Source: Viola odorata (taxonomy: Eukaryota; Streptophyta; Magnoliopsida; Malpighiales; Violaceae). From it: 64,000 nt of DNA. The first letter of the stretch is position 1, and each line of letters opens with the position of its first letter. Position numbers and translations under genes: made by a program. Below the pieces are notes generated by a model, which saw only the letters and a program-made list of their open reading frames with translations, ran no database searches and was not told the origin of the DNA. Location: NCBI GenBank assembly GCA_963691705.1, contig OY829538.1, positions 34,802,836 to 34,866,835 of the forward strand, in the 5' to 3' direction. Below are positions 45,606 to 56,731 of the stretch, piece by piece.

Positions 45606-46400
45606 CATATCTGTATCCTGCAAATTGAAAGGAAGCAAACACGAAGTAGCAACAGATGGAAAATGAAAGAGCAATTGACCTATGTGAGAAATATCAACTA
45701 TTCCTACATTTAACCCATGGCTTGCCCCCAAGTTTTTTATTTATTTTTTATTTTTTATTTTTTTTATTTGGAATGAAAATGATTTCTTTGTTTAAGAAAA
45801 TAAATTCAAGCCTTTTTTCTCCTTTTGGATAAAAATGTTCGTTCATTTTTCGTTATAGGAACATGATTGATTTAATTCTAGATAGCGTCTACGTCTTGTT
45901 CAAGAAATAACGACCTCAAGGATAAGACTTTCCCACAACTTGCAGCCGTAAGCAATCCTTACCTGATATTAGTGTTTGCACTCACGCTCTGAAATAAGGT
46001 TAAGTATTTTTACGCTCATAAAGATGCAATTAACATGATACATAATTTACAGTTCGCAATGTCAATCCGAGTGAATAGACTTAGAATGAAGATGCACATG
46101 CATGGGCGTTCTAATAATCGAGGGGACTTTTACGGAAAAAGAATGAAAGGACATGAAAAGTCCGGAAAGGAGCTTGTTTTGGAAGAGATTGCTTTGCTAG
46201 GGAGTTGGAAGGCTTTTGATGAGTGATGCTTTGCTGATTGGCCCTGATGAGGGCGAGGTGTGCGATTTCTTTCGCTTTTTGCTGGGGATGCTTTCTGGAC
46301 AGAGTGCGTGAGCTCTGGAATCCTTTCTGGGGGTGCTTTTTTGTTCGGCCAGGGGCCCTGTTCTTGAATCTTCCTTGGGGAGTGTCGTCGCTGCTCTTTT
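45606..46400. other. Element C internal spacer
   Basis: About 800 bp with no supported ORF. Contains GGCTTGCCCCCAAG at about 45720, similar to the PPT-side hairpin word of A, and T-rich runs to about 45840. Confidence 0.5.
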
Positions 46401-46414
46401 GCGACTCACTACTT

Positions 46415-46605
46415 AAGTTGGCCTTGGGCCCTTTTTCTTCTCGGGCCCTCACTAGGGAGGCTTGCTTTGAGGTTTCTCGAGTTGGCCTTGGGCCTCTTTT
46501 GCTCGAGTTCACTGGGGAAGGTTGCTTTGAGATTTCTCGAGTTGGCCTTGGGCCTTTTTGGCTCGAGCTTACTGGGGAAAGTTTTCTTCGAGATTTCTCG
46601 AATTG
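46415..46605 (-). repeat. Element C tandem array VII
   Basis: Three to four units of 60-64 bp with TTTCTCGAGTTGGCCTTGGG and GGCTCGAG..ACTGGGGAAGG (anchors 46418, 46482, 46542). An overlapping long ORF exists only because the period is close to a multiple of three. Confidence 0.85.
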
Positions 46606-46664
46606 AGTTGTCCCCGGGCTGTGCTTGCTTTGTCTCGTCGATTGTTTATATTATTCGAAGGTCT

Positions 46665-46840
46665 CTGAGCATTTTCTTTCTTTTCTTTTCTTTTCCCTTT
46701 TCCCCTCTCTCTTTTCTTTTCTTCTTTTTTTCTTTTTTCTTTTTCTTTTTTTTTCTTTTTTTTTCTTTTCTTTTTCTCTCTTTTCTTTTTCTCTCTCTTT
46801 TCTTTCCGCTTTTTTTATTTATTTATTTATTTCCCCCCTT
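46665..46840. repeat. Pyrimidine tract in element C
   Basis: About 175 bp of CTTTT, TTTTC and CTCTCTTTT runs. On the element strand this is a long purine tract within the 3' half. Confidence 0.92.
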
Positions 46841-46859
46841 TTTGATTTGATTTGAAATG

Positions 46860-47560
46860 CAACAGAGCGGAGCAAGCACAACCTTCGTCTTGATCTCTTC
46901 CCCTTTTGTCTTGAGGCCTCGGCCCTCGTCGTTGCTGCTCCTTCGGTGATAGTCCTTAGCGATCTCCTGGTGACCTTTTTCGTCTCCTTCGTCATGAACT
47001 TGAACTTGGCGTGCTTTTACTTCCGGCTGGCAATTTTAGTCGAAACTGCCCTTTGGCTCCCGGGGTATGAGTGATATTGACGGTTTGGGGAGTGATGACA
47101 TATATGGTGGAAAGAGGGAAGAAACGAAAAAAGTGGAGAAAATCGTAAAAGTCCCATGTCATTTTATAGCTATCCCATGTCTAATTGCGCATGTACCCTG
47201 GATATTATGCGAACTCAACTAGTACCTAGTTAGGCACTTACACTCATGAAAGAAACAAGGCATGAAGGCCCAAAATACTCACAGGGATATATTTTGTGAT
47301 TGCTTACGTCTAGACGTGCCATGGATATAAGAGCTAACAGACAAAATCATGTATGTTTCATATAATTTCTAATGAACGCACAAGTCATCTGTGTCGTGAC
47401 AAAGTGATGAATATGCTTGAAAAAAAATGTTCAAAATGTGGGATTTTCAAGCCAAGCGACTATGCCTTTATTTCTGTTTTTTTTTTGTTTTTTTTTTTTG
47501 CAAAAACTAAAACCTTAGCAGACATGACGCACACACTTTTGCAACAACATAAATTGTGGC
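46860..47560. other. Element C internal spacer
   Basis: About 700 bp without a supported feature; some T-runs near 47480-47500. Confidence 0.5.
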
Positions 47561-47594
47561 AATTTAAAAATCGTGGAAACGTAAATTGCAAAAA

Positions 47595-47910
47595 TGAAAA
47601 TTGCAAAAATGTAAAAGGACAACTTCCCTGAAAAATGAGCTTTGACATTTTTCAACGCCTTTTCTTGGTCGTCACTCCATTTGCTTGCCCCCATGTTTAC
47701 AAGTCTTATTGCACCTGAAATGCAAAACCACGGAAATGTAAATTGCGAGACCATAATTTTTAGAAACGTAAATTGCGACAAGGGGAAATTGTAAACATGA
47801 AGGACAACTTCCTTGAAAAATGAGCTTTGACATTTTTCAACGCCTTTCTTTGGTTGTCACTTCATTCGCTTGCCCCCATGTTTACAAGTCTCGCTGCACC
47901 TGAAATGAAG
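47595..47910 (-). repeat. 185-bp tandem duplication in element C
   Basis: Two copies, TTTGACATTTTTCAACGCC starting at 47641 and 47826, each followed by CTTGCCCCCATGTTTACAAG and GCACCTGAAATG. The CTTGCCCCCA word resembles a PPT-adjacent motif. Confidence 0.88.
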
Positions 47911-47999
47911 AGACGGTTAAATAATAAATTCATAGGGAAAAGGTATCCCAAGATGTTGAATTTAATAATAATGAAAGATAGAATAATTGAAAAGAACAC

Positions 48000-48047
48000 G
48001 TGGGTCGCCTCCCACGAAGCGCCCTTGTTTAAAGTCGTAGGCTCGAC
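48000..48047 (-). promoter_or_regulatory. Double stem-loop 3' of the C gag
   Basis: Stem 1 GTGGG-TCGCCT-CCCAC (48000-48015), an 18-nt spacer with AAGCGC, stem 2 GTCG-TAGGCT-CGAC (48034-48047). Same spacing, loop lengths and core as 22804-22851 in element A, with paired substitutions in both stems. Confidence 0.7.
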
Positions 48048-48464
48048 TATGGCGTGCGTTTGAGTCTTGTGTTTTTGGATCACCATTCTTTGGAACTTCG
48101 TTGCTTGCCTCCAAGACTTCTCCTGATGAGGGACTATCTCCTTTTCCGCCCTTTCTCTCAAATGGACCGATTTGCGTGGAATCCCGGCCTCATTCTTAGT
48201 TGTGGTGATACTTTCTTTATCGGTAAAGACATAGGGTTTATCAAAACCAACTGAATCGACGTTCATCCTGAAACGCGAACAGTACAAGACGCTCGAAGAG
48301 AGGGTTAAATATATTTATTTATTTTTAAACCGAAGGGGAACGCAAGTTCCTATAAAAGACAACAGAACATGCATACATATTACAAGGAGATATCAGGAAT
48401 CGTGGTGGCGGTCTAATTACGCAGAGGCCCCCCCCCAGACTTTTTCGTGCAAAATGACCGAGCC

Positions 48465-50033
48465 CTATATCATCCTTCCACTACCCAAAGCATGATTTGG
48501 AATAGGGTTGATGGTCATGCTAGACCCTTCGAAAGAGATGCCTTTGTTCTTGATCAAGTGATTAACCTTTCCTCTAAGGGCAGAGCAGTCTTCTATGGCG
48601 TGGCCTTGAGCTCCGGCGTGGTACGTGCATCTAGCAATAGGGTTGTACCACTTCGGGTAAGGAGGCTGTATAGGCTGAATCGGGATTGGCGCAATTTGCC
48701 CGACTGCCAAGAGATGCTCGTAAATTTCCTCTAAGGGAATGGGTAGAGGTGGTAGCGGTTCCCTGTTCCAATGGGCGTGTTGGTTCTTTTGTGGGATTTG
48801 TGGTGGAGGCGATGGGGAAGGTTGCCGGCCACTAGGTCTCGGGGAGACAAAGATGACATCTTCCTTCATGATAGGTGCTCCTTTAAGCGTTTCTTCTGGT
48901 GTGGAAGTGGTGATCCTCCCGGACTTAATTCCTTGTTCAACTCTCTCAGCTACCATGACTATGTCAGAAAAGTTATTCGATGGATTGGATATAAGATAGG
49001 TGTAGTAGGGAGCTTTGAAAGTGTTTATGAAAATTGACGAGAGTTCTTTGTCATTTAGCGGAGGAGAAATTCTAGATGCTAGCCCTCTCCACCTCTGAGC
49101 GTAAGTCTTTACCGATTCGTCGGTCCTCTTCTCTAGATCTTGTAGGTCAGAACGGTCTGGTGCAACTTCCAAGTTGAATTTGTATTGCCTGTAGAAGACA
49201 TCGGACAGGTCTCTCCATGTCCTGATCCTGGCTCTGTCTAGACCCATATACCACGTTAGGGCGTGCTTGGTCAAGCTTTCTCGGAAGAGATGAATCAACA
49301 ACGGCTCGTTGTGGACCACCTCTGCCATCTTGTTGCAGTATGCTCTGAGATGGGTCTTTGGGCACTCTATCCCAGTATATTTTTCGAAGTCAGGGATTTT
49401 GTACTTCGGTGGTATGACGATCCCGGGGACCATACACATGTCGGCGGGGCCGGTAGGGTCAAATGGACCAGCCCCTTCAATCGTTCGGAGTCTTTCCTCG
49501 AGCAGATTCAGTCGGTCATTTTTCGGTTGCTCTGCCCCGATGGGGTTAGAACTGAAGGGTAGCGTCAGTCCTGATGAGAACTGCGGTTGTGCTGGGTTGA
49601 AAGTGAGGAGCTGAGTTCCCACAGGTCCGGGAACCGTGCTCGGAGGAATAGGAGGGAGATACAGGTTCTCTGGGTGGGCCTGGCTCTGGCTGGGGTCCAC
49701 AGTAGGGTTGATTGAAAGGTGCTGAAGCGACGGGGAGATCTCTTCACCCGTCTTAACTGGAGGACTTGCAGCGTTGGATACAGTGAAGGGACTAACCCAT
49801 CTCCAATGGCCCACGGGGCCGGAAAGTGGCGGGAGTACCAAGGGTCCTGCGAGGGTGAGCGAAGAGGAAGGTTCGTTTGTTTGAGGGGGATCGAAACCCG
49901 GTGGAAATTCGGTGACAGCTTCATCTCTTTCTTTTTCGGCCCTGGCGGCTCTTTCCGTAGTGGTCCTAACTTGCTCCTCTAACTTAGCGATTCTAGCTGT
50001 CAGTGCTTCATCGGTCTTAGATGGTTCAACCAT
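48465..50033 (-). CDS. gag: Element C Gag (Ogre/Tat type)
   Basis: 522 aa from MVEPSKTDEA at 50033 (the frame is open to 50189, but this ATG begins the usual short coiled-coil start LTARIAKLEEQVRTTTERAA). A Pro-rich stretch (about 45-170) precedes the capsid domain (about 205-375): YKIPDFEKYTG, HLFRESLTKHALTWYM, WRDLSDVFYRQYKFN and YAQRWRGLASR. A zinc-knuckle-like C469-x2-H-x5-H478-x4-C483 follows, then NPIPNH close to the stop. It ends where protease would begin in an autonomous Ogre. The single long ORF with no lesions suggests that Gag is still useful to the element. Confidence 0.92.
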   Translation of the reverse strand: MVEPSKTDEALTARIAKLEEQVRTTTERAARAEKERDEAVTEFPPGFDPPQTNEPSSSLTLAGPLVLPPLSGPVGHWRWVSPFTVSNAASPPVKTGEEISPSLQHLSINPTVDPSQSQAHPENLYLPPIPPSTVPGPVGTQLLTFNPAQPQFSSGLTLPFSSNPIGAEQPKNDRLNLLEERLRTIEGAGPFDPTGPADMCMVPGIVIPPKYKIPDFEKYTGIECPKTHLRAYCNKMAEVVHNEPLLIHLFRESLTKHALTWYMGLDRARIRTWRDLSDVFYRQYKFNLEVAPDRSDLQDLEKRTDESVKTYAQRWRGLASRISPPLNDKELSSIFINTFKAPYYTYLISNPSNNFSDIVMVAERVEQGIKSGRITTSTPEETLKGAPIMKEDVIFVSPRPSGRQPSPSPPPQIPQKNQHAHWNREPLPPLPIPLEEIYEHLLAVGQIAPIPIQPIQPPYPKWYNPIARCTYHAGAQGHAIEDCSALRGKVNHLIKNKGISFEGSSMTINPIPNHALGSGRMI

Positions 50034-50189
50034 TTTTCGTTTTTGAAGTCTAGTCAGAGGGAGCCTGTGCGGAGTAGCTTGCTTCCGAGGAGCTATTGTG
50101 AACCTGAAAAAGGAAAAAACACAAAAAGAGTGAGTATAAATGAAGATACACAGGTAATGCGCAATCCCGAGGTCTCCACATTTGCTCAT

Positions 50190-51495
50190 TCACTTTCCGA
50201 CTGTACTTTCATTTGATATTTTCAGGGCGGTCGCGGAGGCGAGATATGCTGGTCGTTGACGAGATACGAAGGAAGCCTCTATACATTCCAATGATATGAC
50301 GCAAATCTGAGATGCTAACGGCGAAACCCAAATCAGCAGGGGCAACCAATGCCGTCATGCTAGGGGGATCTCTTTTCACATTATGCTTTCAACGATGCAG
50401 GGCCTGATGCCTAGTGAACCCAACCAAGGGGAGGGACGTCGATCTATGCTATGAAATCGGAATTTCTTGTGATAAACCATGAGCGAGCGCTACTCGGCTA
50501 TATATATTTTTTTTGGATGCTTGGTCTGATTTTTCTGGTTTTTTTAGTGAAATGATTGTGTTTATCTCGGAGGGATTTTCTCTTTCTTTTTGCGATGGTC
50601 TTTTGAGTTGTATTTGGATGGATAGTTGATAGAGAAAAGATGAGGCGATTTTAATAAATATCCAAAAGAGTACGACTTTATTAAAAGCGTTTACAAAAGT
50701 ATGGTAAACTTGCCAACTATCTAAGTTCATCAAAAATGGCTAAGATAGATGAAATTAGGGGTCCTAGCTAAAATAAATGGTTTGCTGATATCCGAGCCTT
50801 TCCCTAAAGGTGTCAATCCTGGGCGTCAGAGTTCTCTTTGCCGAAGGTACTCCATTGAAGCCAACTCCCCTTTTTGCATCCCTATCTCAGCCTCTAAAGC
50901 GGCAATTCGGCTTTGTAGTGTCTGATCGTTGAAACTTCGTTCCCCGAAAATATCAAGTGAAAGTAGTGTAGGTGCCGACATTCAAATGAGCAAAACGGGT
51001 CCTGTGGGACAAAAATAAAATTTTAAATACAAAGTAACCTGCACGTGTGAGAAATCCGCAGTTCGTATAATAGAACAATCACGTCAATATGCCAACAAGA
51101 CAAATAGAGCCACGACAAACAGTTATAATCATGATGCACGTGCTGGGGCTCTTATTCCGACACCTCTAACTGGCTTGAACGGTTCCCGGATGATACCATG
51201 AAAAGGTCCCTAAAGTGTCGTCTGGCGTCCCCGATTCCTTACGAAATCGAGTAATCCTTTCAACTGGCTTTAGGGGTTCATCCGAGTTGGGATTGGTGAA
51301 CACTACCTAGGACATGTGTCCTAGGGCGTCACTACTACCCTCCTATTTTGGTATTGGTCCCCTGGGTGTAGGGCGCTATGATATGCATATGGTAATTGAT
51401 AAAGCAAATAAATGAACAGACCAGCAATTGATCAAAGCAAATAAATAAACACATAAACACCTCTCTAAAAGACAAAACCGGCTCCGACCCGACAC
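50190..51495 (-). other. Element C 5' untranslated region
   Basis: About 1.3 kb between PBS and gag on the element strand. An acceptor-like CCTTTTTCAG (element strand, about 50104-50113) just upstream of gag would allow a leader intron. No other feature supported. Confidence 0.45.
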
Positions 51496-51513
51496 TCCCT
51501 AGTGAAGTCGCCA
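51496..51513 (-). other. Element C primer binding site
   Basis: On the element strand TGGCGACTTCACTAGGGA, three bases from the 5' LTR end; similar to the PBS used by Ogre/Tat elements (described as tRNA-Arg type). Confidence 0.75.
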
Positions 51514-51516
51514 AAC

Positions 51517-54500
51517 TGTCGCGCCCCGAAAATTAAAAATTCGCGAGTGTGCAACGAAATTTGGGACCTTACAATGCTCAGCGTAAACAGACGCCTCGCA
51601 ACATGCAATGAAGTCGCCACCCTAATTTGGTCGCTAGGTTTTAGGGAACCCTAATCGTCATGGCATAGGAAATATAATAAGTAAAAAAACTAAAGGCACA
51701 AAAAAGGGGTCTGGACCCCAGACGAAAGGTTCGGGGTCGTATTATGGTCTCGGGAAGGTGTTAGGCACCCGAGTCACATCCAAAAACGGTTACCGGTTGA
51801 TGAGAGAGGTGTTTTTTAAAAGTGTTTGATAAAATGCGTTTTATTTTGAAAAGGGGGCCCTCAGAGGAATCGTCACTTTAGCCTTTTTCACAATCGGGAC
51901 CGTTCAAAAATAATAAAAAAGATCTTTCGGACGGGGTTACCGTTTATCCAGATCAGTCTATTATTCTTGACCGTAACGTGATGGGACTGAATTTTCTGTA
52001 AGACTGAATGAGCGCCCTCTTATTTCATCATCGGGCCATGCATGATTAGATTGATTGCTATGTGAATCTATCATGGATTGCTAACAGAGTACCAATTTTA
52101 AATGATTGGTTTTGAAGTGGAAAACTGATGTGGGATCGAAAGTCCCCATGTACATGCAGTCAATATATGCGAGAATTTAAAATCACATGAATATGGCATT
52201 TGGAGCGACTCTTTAAACACATTGTTCATGTGGGTTGATTTTAATTCTAACAGTTCTATATATCATGCGTATGATTGATATTGACGAAAAAGCGCTGAAT
52301 AAATAAAAGGGATTGAAAGGCGTACTTTCGAGCGAAGCTTGAAATTAAAACCTACAAGGTGAAAGTATTAGTGATAGCTTGAGAAGGAAGTAAACAATTT
52401 TATGAGTGCGAAAATTTAAATGACAGTTGATTGCACACGAGAAATGATGAATTTCGCGTATACGAAAGTGAGCTGCTGAGTTTGATAAAAATGATGACAG
52501 TTGTTTGTATGCGAAAAATGATGGATTTTTCGCATACGAGAATTTAAATGCGGAGCTGATTTGCGTGCGAAAAATGGTTGATTTTACGCATACGGAATTT
52601 AAATGTTGGGTTGATCGTATGTGAAAAATGATTGATTTTACACATACGAGAATTTAAATGCTATGGTGATTGCATGCGAAAAATGATTGATTTTCCGCAT
52701 ACGAGAATTTGAAAGCTACGTGATTGCATGTGAAAAATGATTGATTTTAAGCATACGAGAATTTAAAAGCTACGTGATTGCATGCGAAAAATGATTGATT
52801 TTTAAGCATACGAGAATTTAAAAGCTACGTGATTGCATGCGAAAAATGATTTATTTAACGCATACGAAAATTAAATGCTGAGTTGATTGCATGCGAGAAA
52901 TGATGAATTTAACGCATACGAAAATTAAATGCTGACTTGACGAAAAATTAAAGAGTTGATGATTTTTGGTGCCTGCGAAATCGATGTTAATAATCGTTCG
53001 AAGATAATTAAAATAATGAATAAAAGTAAAACAAATGAACATGCATTTAAATTTAAACAAGTAAATAAATAATTAATTAAACATGACATATGACATAAAT
53101 TAAATATTGTATACAAGCTATCAATTAAATATGGCATACGAGCTATTAATTAAATAAACACGAGAAAAGAACTCGAACAGTTGACGAAACTTTTAATGGG
53201 CTGGGCCCATGTGCATGCTGAATTTTAATTTAAAATGGGCTAGGAATAAATCCTAGGCCCATGACTAAAATGGAAATGATGGGCTTGACCCATATTTATT
53301 TTTAAACAAGAAAGAAGGGGCGGGCTTGGCAAGCCCGTGTCCCTTCTCCTTTATGAACAGTAGCCATGCTACTGTTCATCTTCTTCCTTGCGCCGGCCTA
53401 CTGCCGGCCACAAGGAAGACCGCCGGCCACCCCAAACACCGGAAACAGACGCACAGAACGCGGCCGGACTGAGGGGCGAGCAAAACCCGATAAGAATTTA
53501 TCAATTCCATCCACAAACAATGAGCAATTTGGCACTTGAATATACGTATGCATTAAACCCGAAAATTCACTATTAATTACACAAGGCAGCATGCGTCTAA
53601 ATTGAAGCAAGCAAAACGTTCATTACTTGAAAACTAAGTGCTTAAAACTGATTTGAGCAATTTATTGATTGATTAAGGGGGAGAACGAAAATTTAAAGAG
53701 AGAGGCTAGAGAGAGAAAGCTTGAAAAAAACTTACAGTGCTTGCTTCCTTTTGCTGGGACTGATGTTGAGGATGAAGGGGTGTCTTGATGCCTGTCTTTT
53801 GAAGGGTGAAGGGCAGGGTATTTATAGGAGGAGGCTGGACGAATGTGTGGTGAATTTGGCGCGCGTGGTCGAGGGTGACGAGGCGGATCACGGCGAGTGA
53901 GAGTGGCTGGGCATGGTGACGTCCTCTCTTCTGGAAGCAATGACGTAGCTTGATTCTAGAACCATGACGAGGGTCGTTCGAATTTGGAAGAGAAAATAGC
54001 TTGCTCAAGCTTGCTGGACAGAAAAGAGAATGGATGCATGCCTTAATTCCATGACCGTTGGATGGTTGACTAAGGATTTAGTCAACCAATCCAACGGTTG
54101 ATTAAAAGGAAGGAATAAAAAAATGCTTTAGTAATTAATATGGGCTCGATCTATTTTCACGAACAAACATTCTGAATTTTCGAGCCGAAAGTGCTAGCGC
54201 GTAGAGAAAAATATGGCGGGTTTGACCGTATACAGCGAATAATGAAAATTTTCCGTTTAACGTATTTATTTTCTCGTTCAAAGACGTGAAACGCGCGAAC
54301 GGAAAAATAAAAATGTTACGCCGAAAATTACACGAAACGTTGTAGACCGTTACGACCGGAAAAAAATCTAGCAACTAGTTGATGGAAAACATTTTAAAGT
54401 CGAGCTATTGTCCAAGCAGACTTACTCGGGTCCAATAAAAGCTCGAATAAAAATAATAATAAAATAATAAAAATACTAAAAATGCGCGAAAATACTAAAA

Positions 54501-54815
54501 ACCCTAAAATTCATGTGATGACCTAAAACGAAGAAAAAACTAGCAAACGGCTGTCGGATAGTAAAAAATGTGATTTTTAAGGCTAAAAATAATAATGATA
54601 ATAATAACGAAAATACTTGACGAAAAATTAAAAACGCGATTTCGAAAGCTGACGATGCTAACGACGATGCTAAAATGCAACGAAACACTTAAAAATGCTA
54701 GCGATAGTAAACTAACTACAGATGACTGTAAATTAAGTAAAAATGACAGTAAATTAAATAAATGACAGAAATGCTAAAATTGATTAAAAATGACGTCAAA
54801 ATTCGGATATCAACA
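51517..54815 (-). repeat. Element C 5' LTR (right)
   Basis: 3299 bp, the same length as the left LTR, with scattered single-base differences (for example GGTCGCTAGG versus GGTCGTTAGG, AAATGTTACG versus AAACGTTACG). Followed by TSD AGCTG. Confidence 0.96.
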
Positions 54816-54990
54816 AGCTGCATCCTACGTGGCACGCCACGTTGGACAGTTAATGGTGATTATTGGACGGCGTGAGAGTGAGGTACCAAATGTGACGTTG
54901 TTTTATTGTACAAGTATTTTTTAAACACAGAATACAACCGAGGTATGAAATTTTTCATTTAATTATTTGACAGGTACCATTTTTTACAAT
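54816..54990 (-). repeat. Repeat X, copy 2, right part
   Basis: Reverse complement of 6885-7060 with moderate divergence (CGGCGTGAGAGTGAGGTACC versus the copy-1 equivalent). Begins with the element C TSD. Confidence 0.65.
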
Positions 54991-55220
54991 ATCCCGTAGA
55001 ATTAATAAAGGTATCTTGAGGATATGTTATCTTTTCTCTTTCTAGTTTTTCCTAAGTATTTTTTATCCTTTACGTGAGAACTTTGGTTCTCTCTCTCAAT
55101 TCCCGTTTTCATTTCTTTTTCTTTTATGCCTATATATTTTAAACTGAGTATTTTATTCACCATTTATTGTCCGCCCAACTACAATCTGCTAGTGCTTTTA
55201 GTGTATTTATTTTGGCCTTA

Positions 55221-55925
55221 ATGGAAGACCCGGTGGAGGCTATTGTGGAAAAGACACAAGATCTGAGTTGTGAGGATGATTCAGTGGTGTTGGAAGAAAA
55301 TCCAGAGGATGCTGTTAAAATTAAAGAGGAGGTTTTGGTGGTTAAAGTCCTCATTGAAGGATGGATCAATCACAGAGCAGTCAAAGCAACGATAAAGATC
55401 GCTTGGTATTTATCTAGAGGATTGGAGATTCATGATCCGAAAGGGGATGTGTACATGGTGATTTTTAAACATGAGTCAGATAAGAAGAATGTGCTGAGTT
55501 TGGGTTCATGGACCATTATGGGAAATCATCAGATTCTAAAGGAGTGGCCTCTTGAAAAATCATTTCGAGGTCTGGATTTTGGTTCTTCCCACTTCTGGGT
55601 ACAGATCCATGATCTACCCTTTGGATTATGTACCAAGGAGAATCCAAGAAGGCTGGGCAAAACTCTAGGACTAGTTCAAGAGATCGACTTTACTCAAGAT
55701 GGAAGTTTCAGCTGCACGGGTTACCTACGGGTAAGGGTGGAGACGAGGATTGATAGGCCTTCAAAAACTTGTATCAAATGGAAGAAAGATGGTGTTGAGG
55801 TAAGTCTGAAATATGAAAGACTCCCACAAAACTTTTGCTACAACTGTAGGCTTCTAGATCATATGGCCATCGCTTGCAGAAGTCTTGGAGAAAGATTGGG
55901 AGTATGGAGATCAGATGAGGCTTGA
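55221..55925 (+). CDS. LINE2 ORF1 (DUF4283 / CCHC RNA-binding protein), truncated
   Basis: 234 aa from MEDPVEAIVEK. DUF4283-like region at about 50-160 (LVVKVLIEGWINHRAVKATI, DVYMVIFKHESDKKNVL, FWVQIHDLPFGL), then a zinc knuckle CYNCRLLDHMAIAC (C-x2-C-x4-H-x4-C). The ORF stops at 55923, but a Lys/Glu-rich tail continues in another frame (55885-56142), so the natural C-terminus is lost to a frameshift. ORF1 proteins of plant L1 elements bind RNA in the retrotransposition particle. Confidence 0.8.
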   Translation: MEDPVEAIVEKTQDLSCEDDSVVLEENPEDAVKIKEEVLVVKVLIEGWINHRAVKATIKIAWYLSRGLEIHDPKGDVYMVIFKHESDKKNVLSLGSWTIMGNHQILKEWPLEKSFRGLDFGSSHFWVQIHDLPFGLCTKENPRRLGKTLGLVQEIDFTQDGSFSCTGYLRVRVETRIDRPSKTCIKWKKDGVEVSLKYERLPQNFCYNCRLLDHMAIACRSLGERLGVWRSDEA

Positions 55926-56175
55926 AAAGAGTGGCAACCATGAAGTTAGAAAGAAGTCTTCTCCACCGAAAAAGAGGGAAGCATGTAAGATTCACGTACA
56001 AGAGGAGGGAGTGAAGGAGAAGGAAGCACACAGTAATGGGGATGATATAGTTTTGGCGGATCTAAGCGGTGTTTGTAGAAAGCAAGTGGAACAAGGGTCC
56101 CACAATGTCAGAAAAGAGGAAGAGGAAATGTTGGGTGTGTGAGCAAATAAGAGATTTTCAGAGGAGTTAGTAGCA

Positions 56176-56731
56176 AATCTCTTGAAAATGAGATGCCAAA
56201 GCAGATAAGCGAGAAAGGGGGAGGGATGGATGATGAGGAGATGCTTAGGCCCAAGCCCAATCCTTTTACCTTTGTTAAAAAGGCTGCTAAGAGGAAGCCT
56301 ATGGAATGTAAGTTAGGTTTGCAAAAAAGATTGAGGTGGAGAATTGATGCTAGTCTTATGCAAGATGGGCGAAGTTTGGAGATTTCAAAATGCAATTAGG
56401 GAGTGAATGAGGCCCGCTTGGAGGAATGAGGCCTGGATTTAAATTACCCGTGTCCAGTTCTTGAAATAAATAACCTGGAGGAGCTCAACAACCCTGCTAT
56501 TTTGAGAGGTCCTAGAGAGCGAATTCGACTCAAGAATTTGGCAAGGAATAAAGAGAAACCGCGAAGGTATGTTGTAGAAGATGCAGATGGCGGGCCGTTT
56601 ACAGTGGGAAGTTGTTCGGTTAGACTAGAGGAGTTTGAGGATGATGTTCAGGAGGTAGTTATGGGTGGTACTGCTGTGGAAGAAAGTTTGGATTTGGCTG
56701 AGACGGCTTGCTTAAAGCCACCAGGGTCACT
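56176..56731 (+). pseudogene. LINE2 region between ORF1 and endonuclease
   Basis: PKQISEKGGGMDDEEMLRPK to SLEISKCN, then a stop at 56397 that LINE1 shares, then a second open piece (56502-56735, LARNKEKPRRYVVEDADGG). Likely the remains of the ORF1 tail. No motif recognised. Confidence 0.6.

Larger units (their letters stand above)
39896..54815 (-). mobile_element. Element C: Ogre-derived TR-GAG type non-autonomous LTR element
   Basis: 14,920 bp; LTRs 39896-43194 and 51517-54815, both 3299 bp, TGTCGCGCCCCG...TATCAACA as written on plus; perfect TSD AGCTG. On the minus strand: 5' LTR, PBS, a single intact gag, about 5 kb of tandem repeats and AT/CT-rich DNA, PPT, 3' LTR. No protease, RT, RNase H or integrase segment was found on either strand. 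Gag and PBS are of the Tat/Ogre type. I count roughly a dozen LTR differences, mostly C/T or G/A, so it is young and must have been mobilised by pol in trans. Confidence 0.93.

Noticed and set aside
46238..46855. 127- and 122-codon plus-strand ORFs
   Set aside because: They depend on a 60-64 bp tandem repeat and a pyrimidine tract; no family features, opposite to gag.
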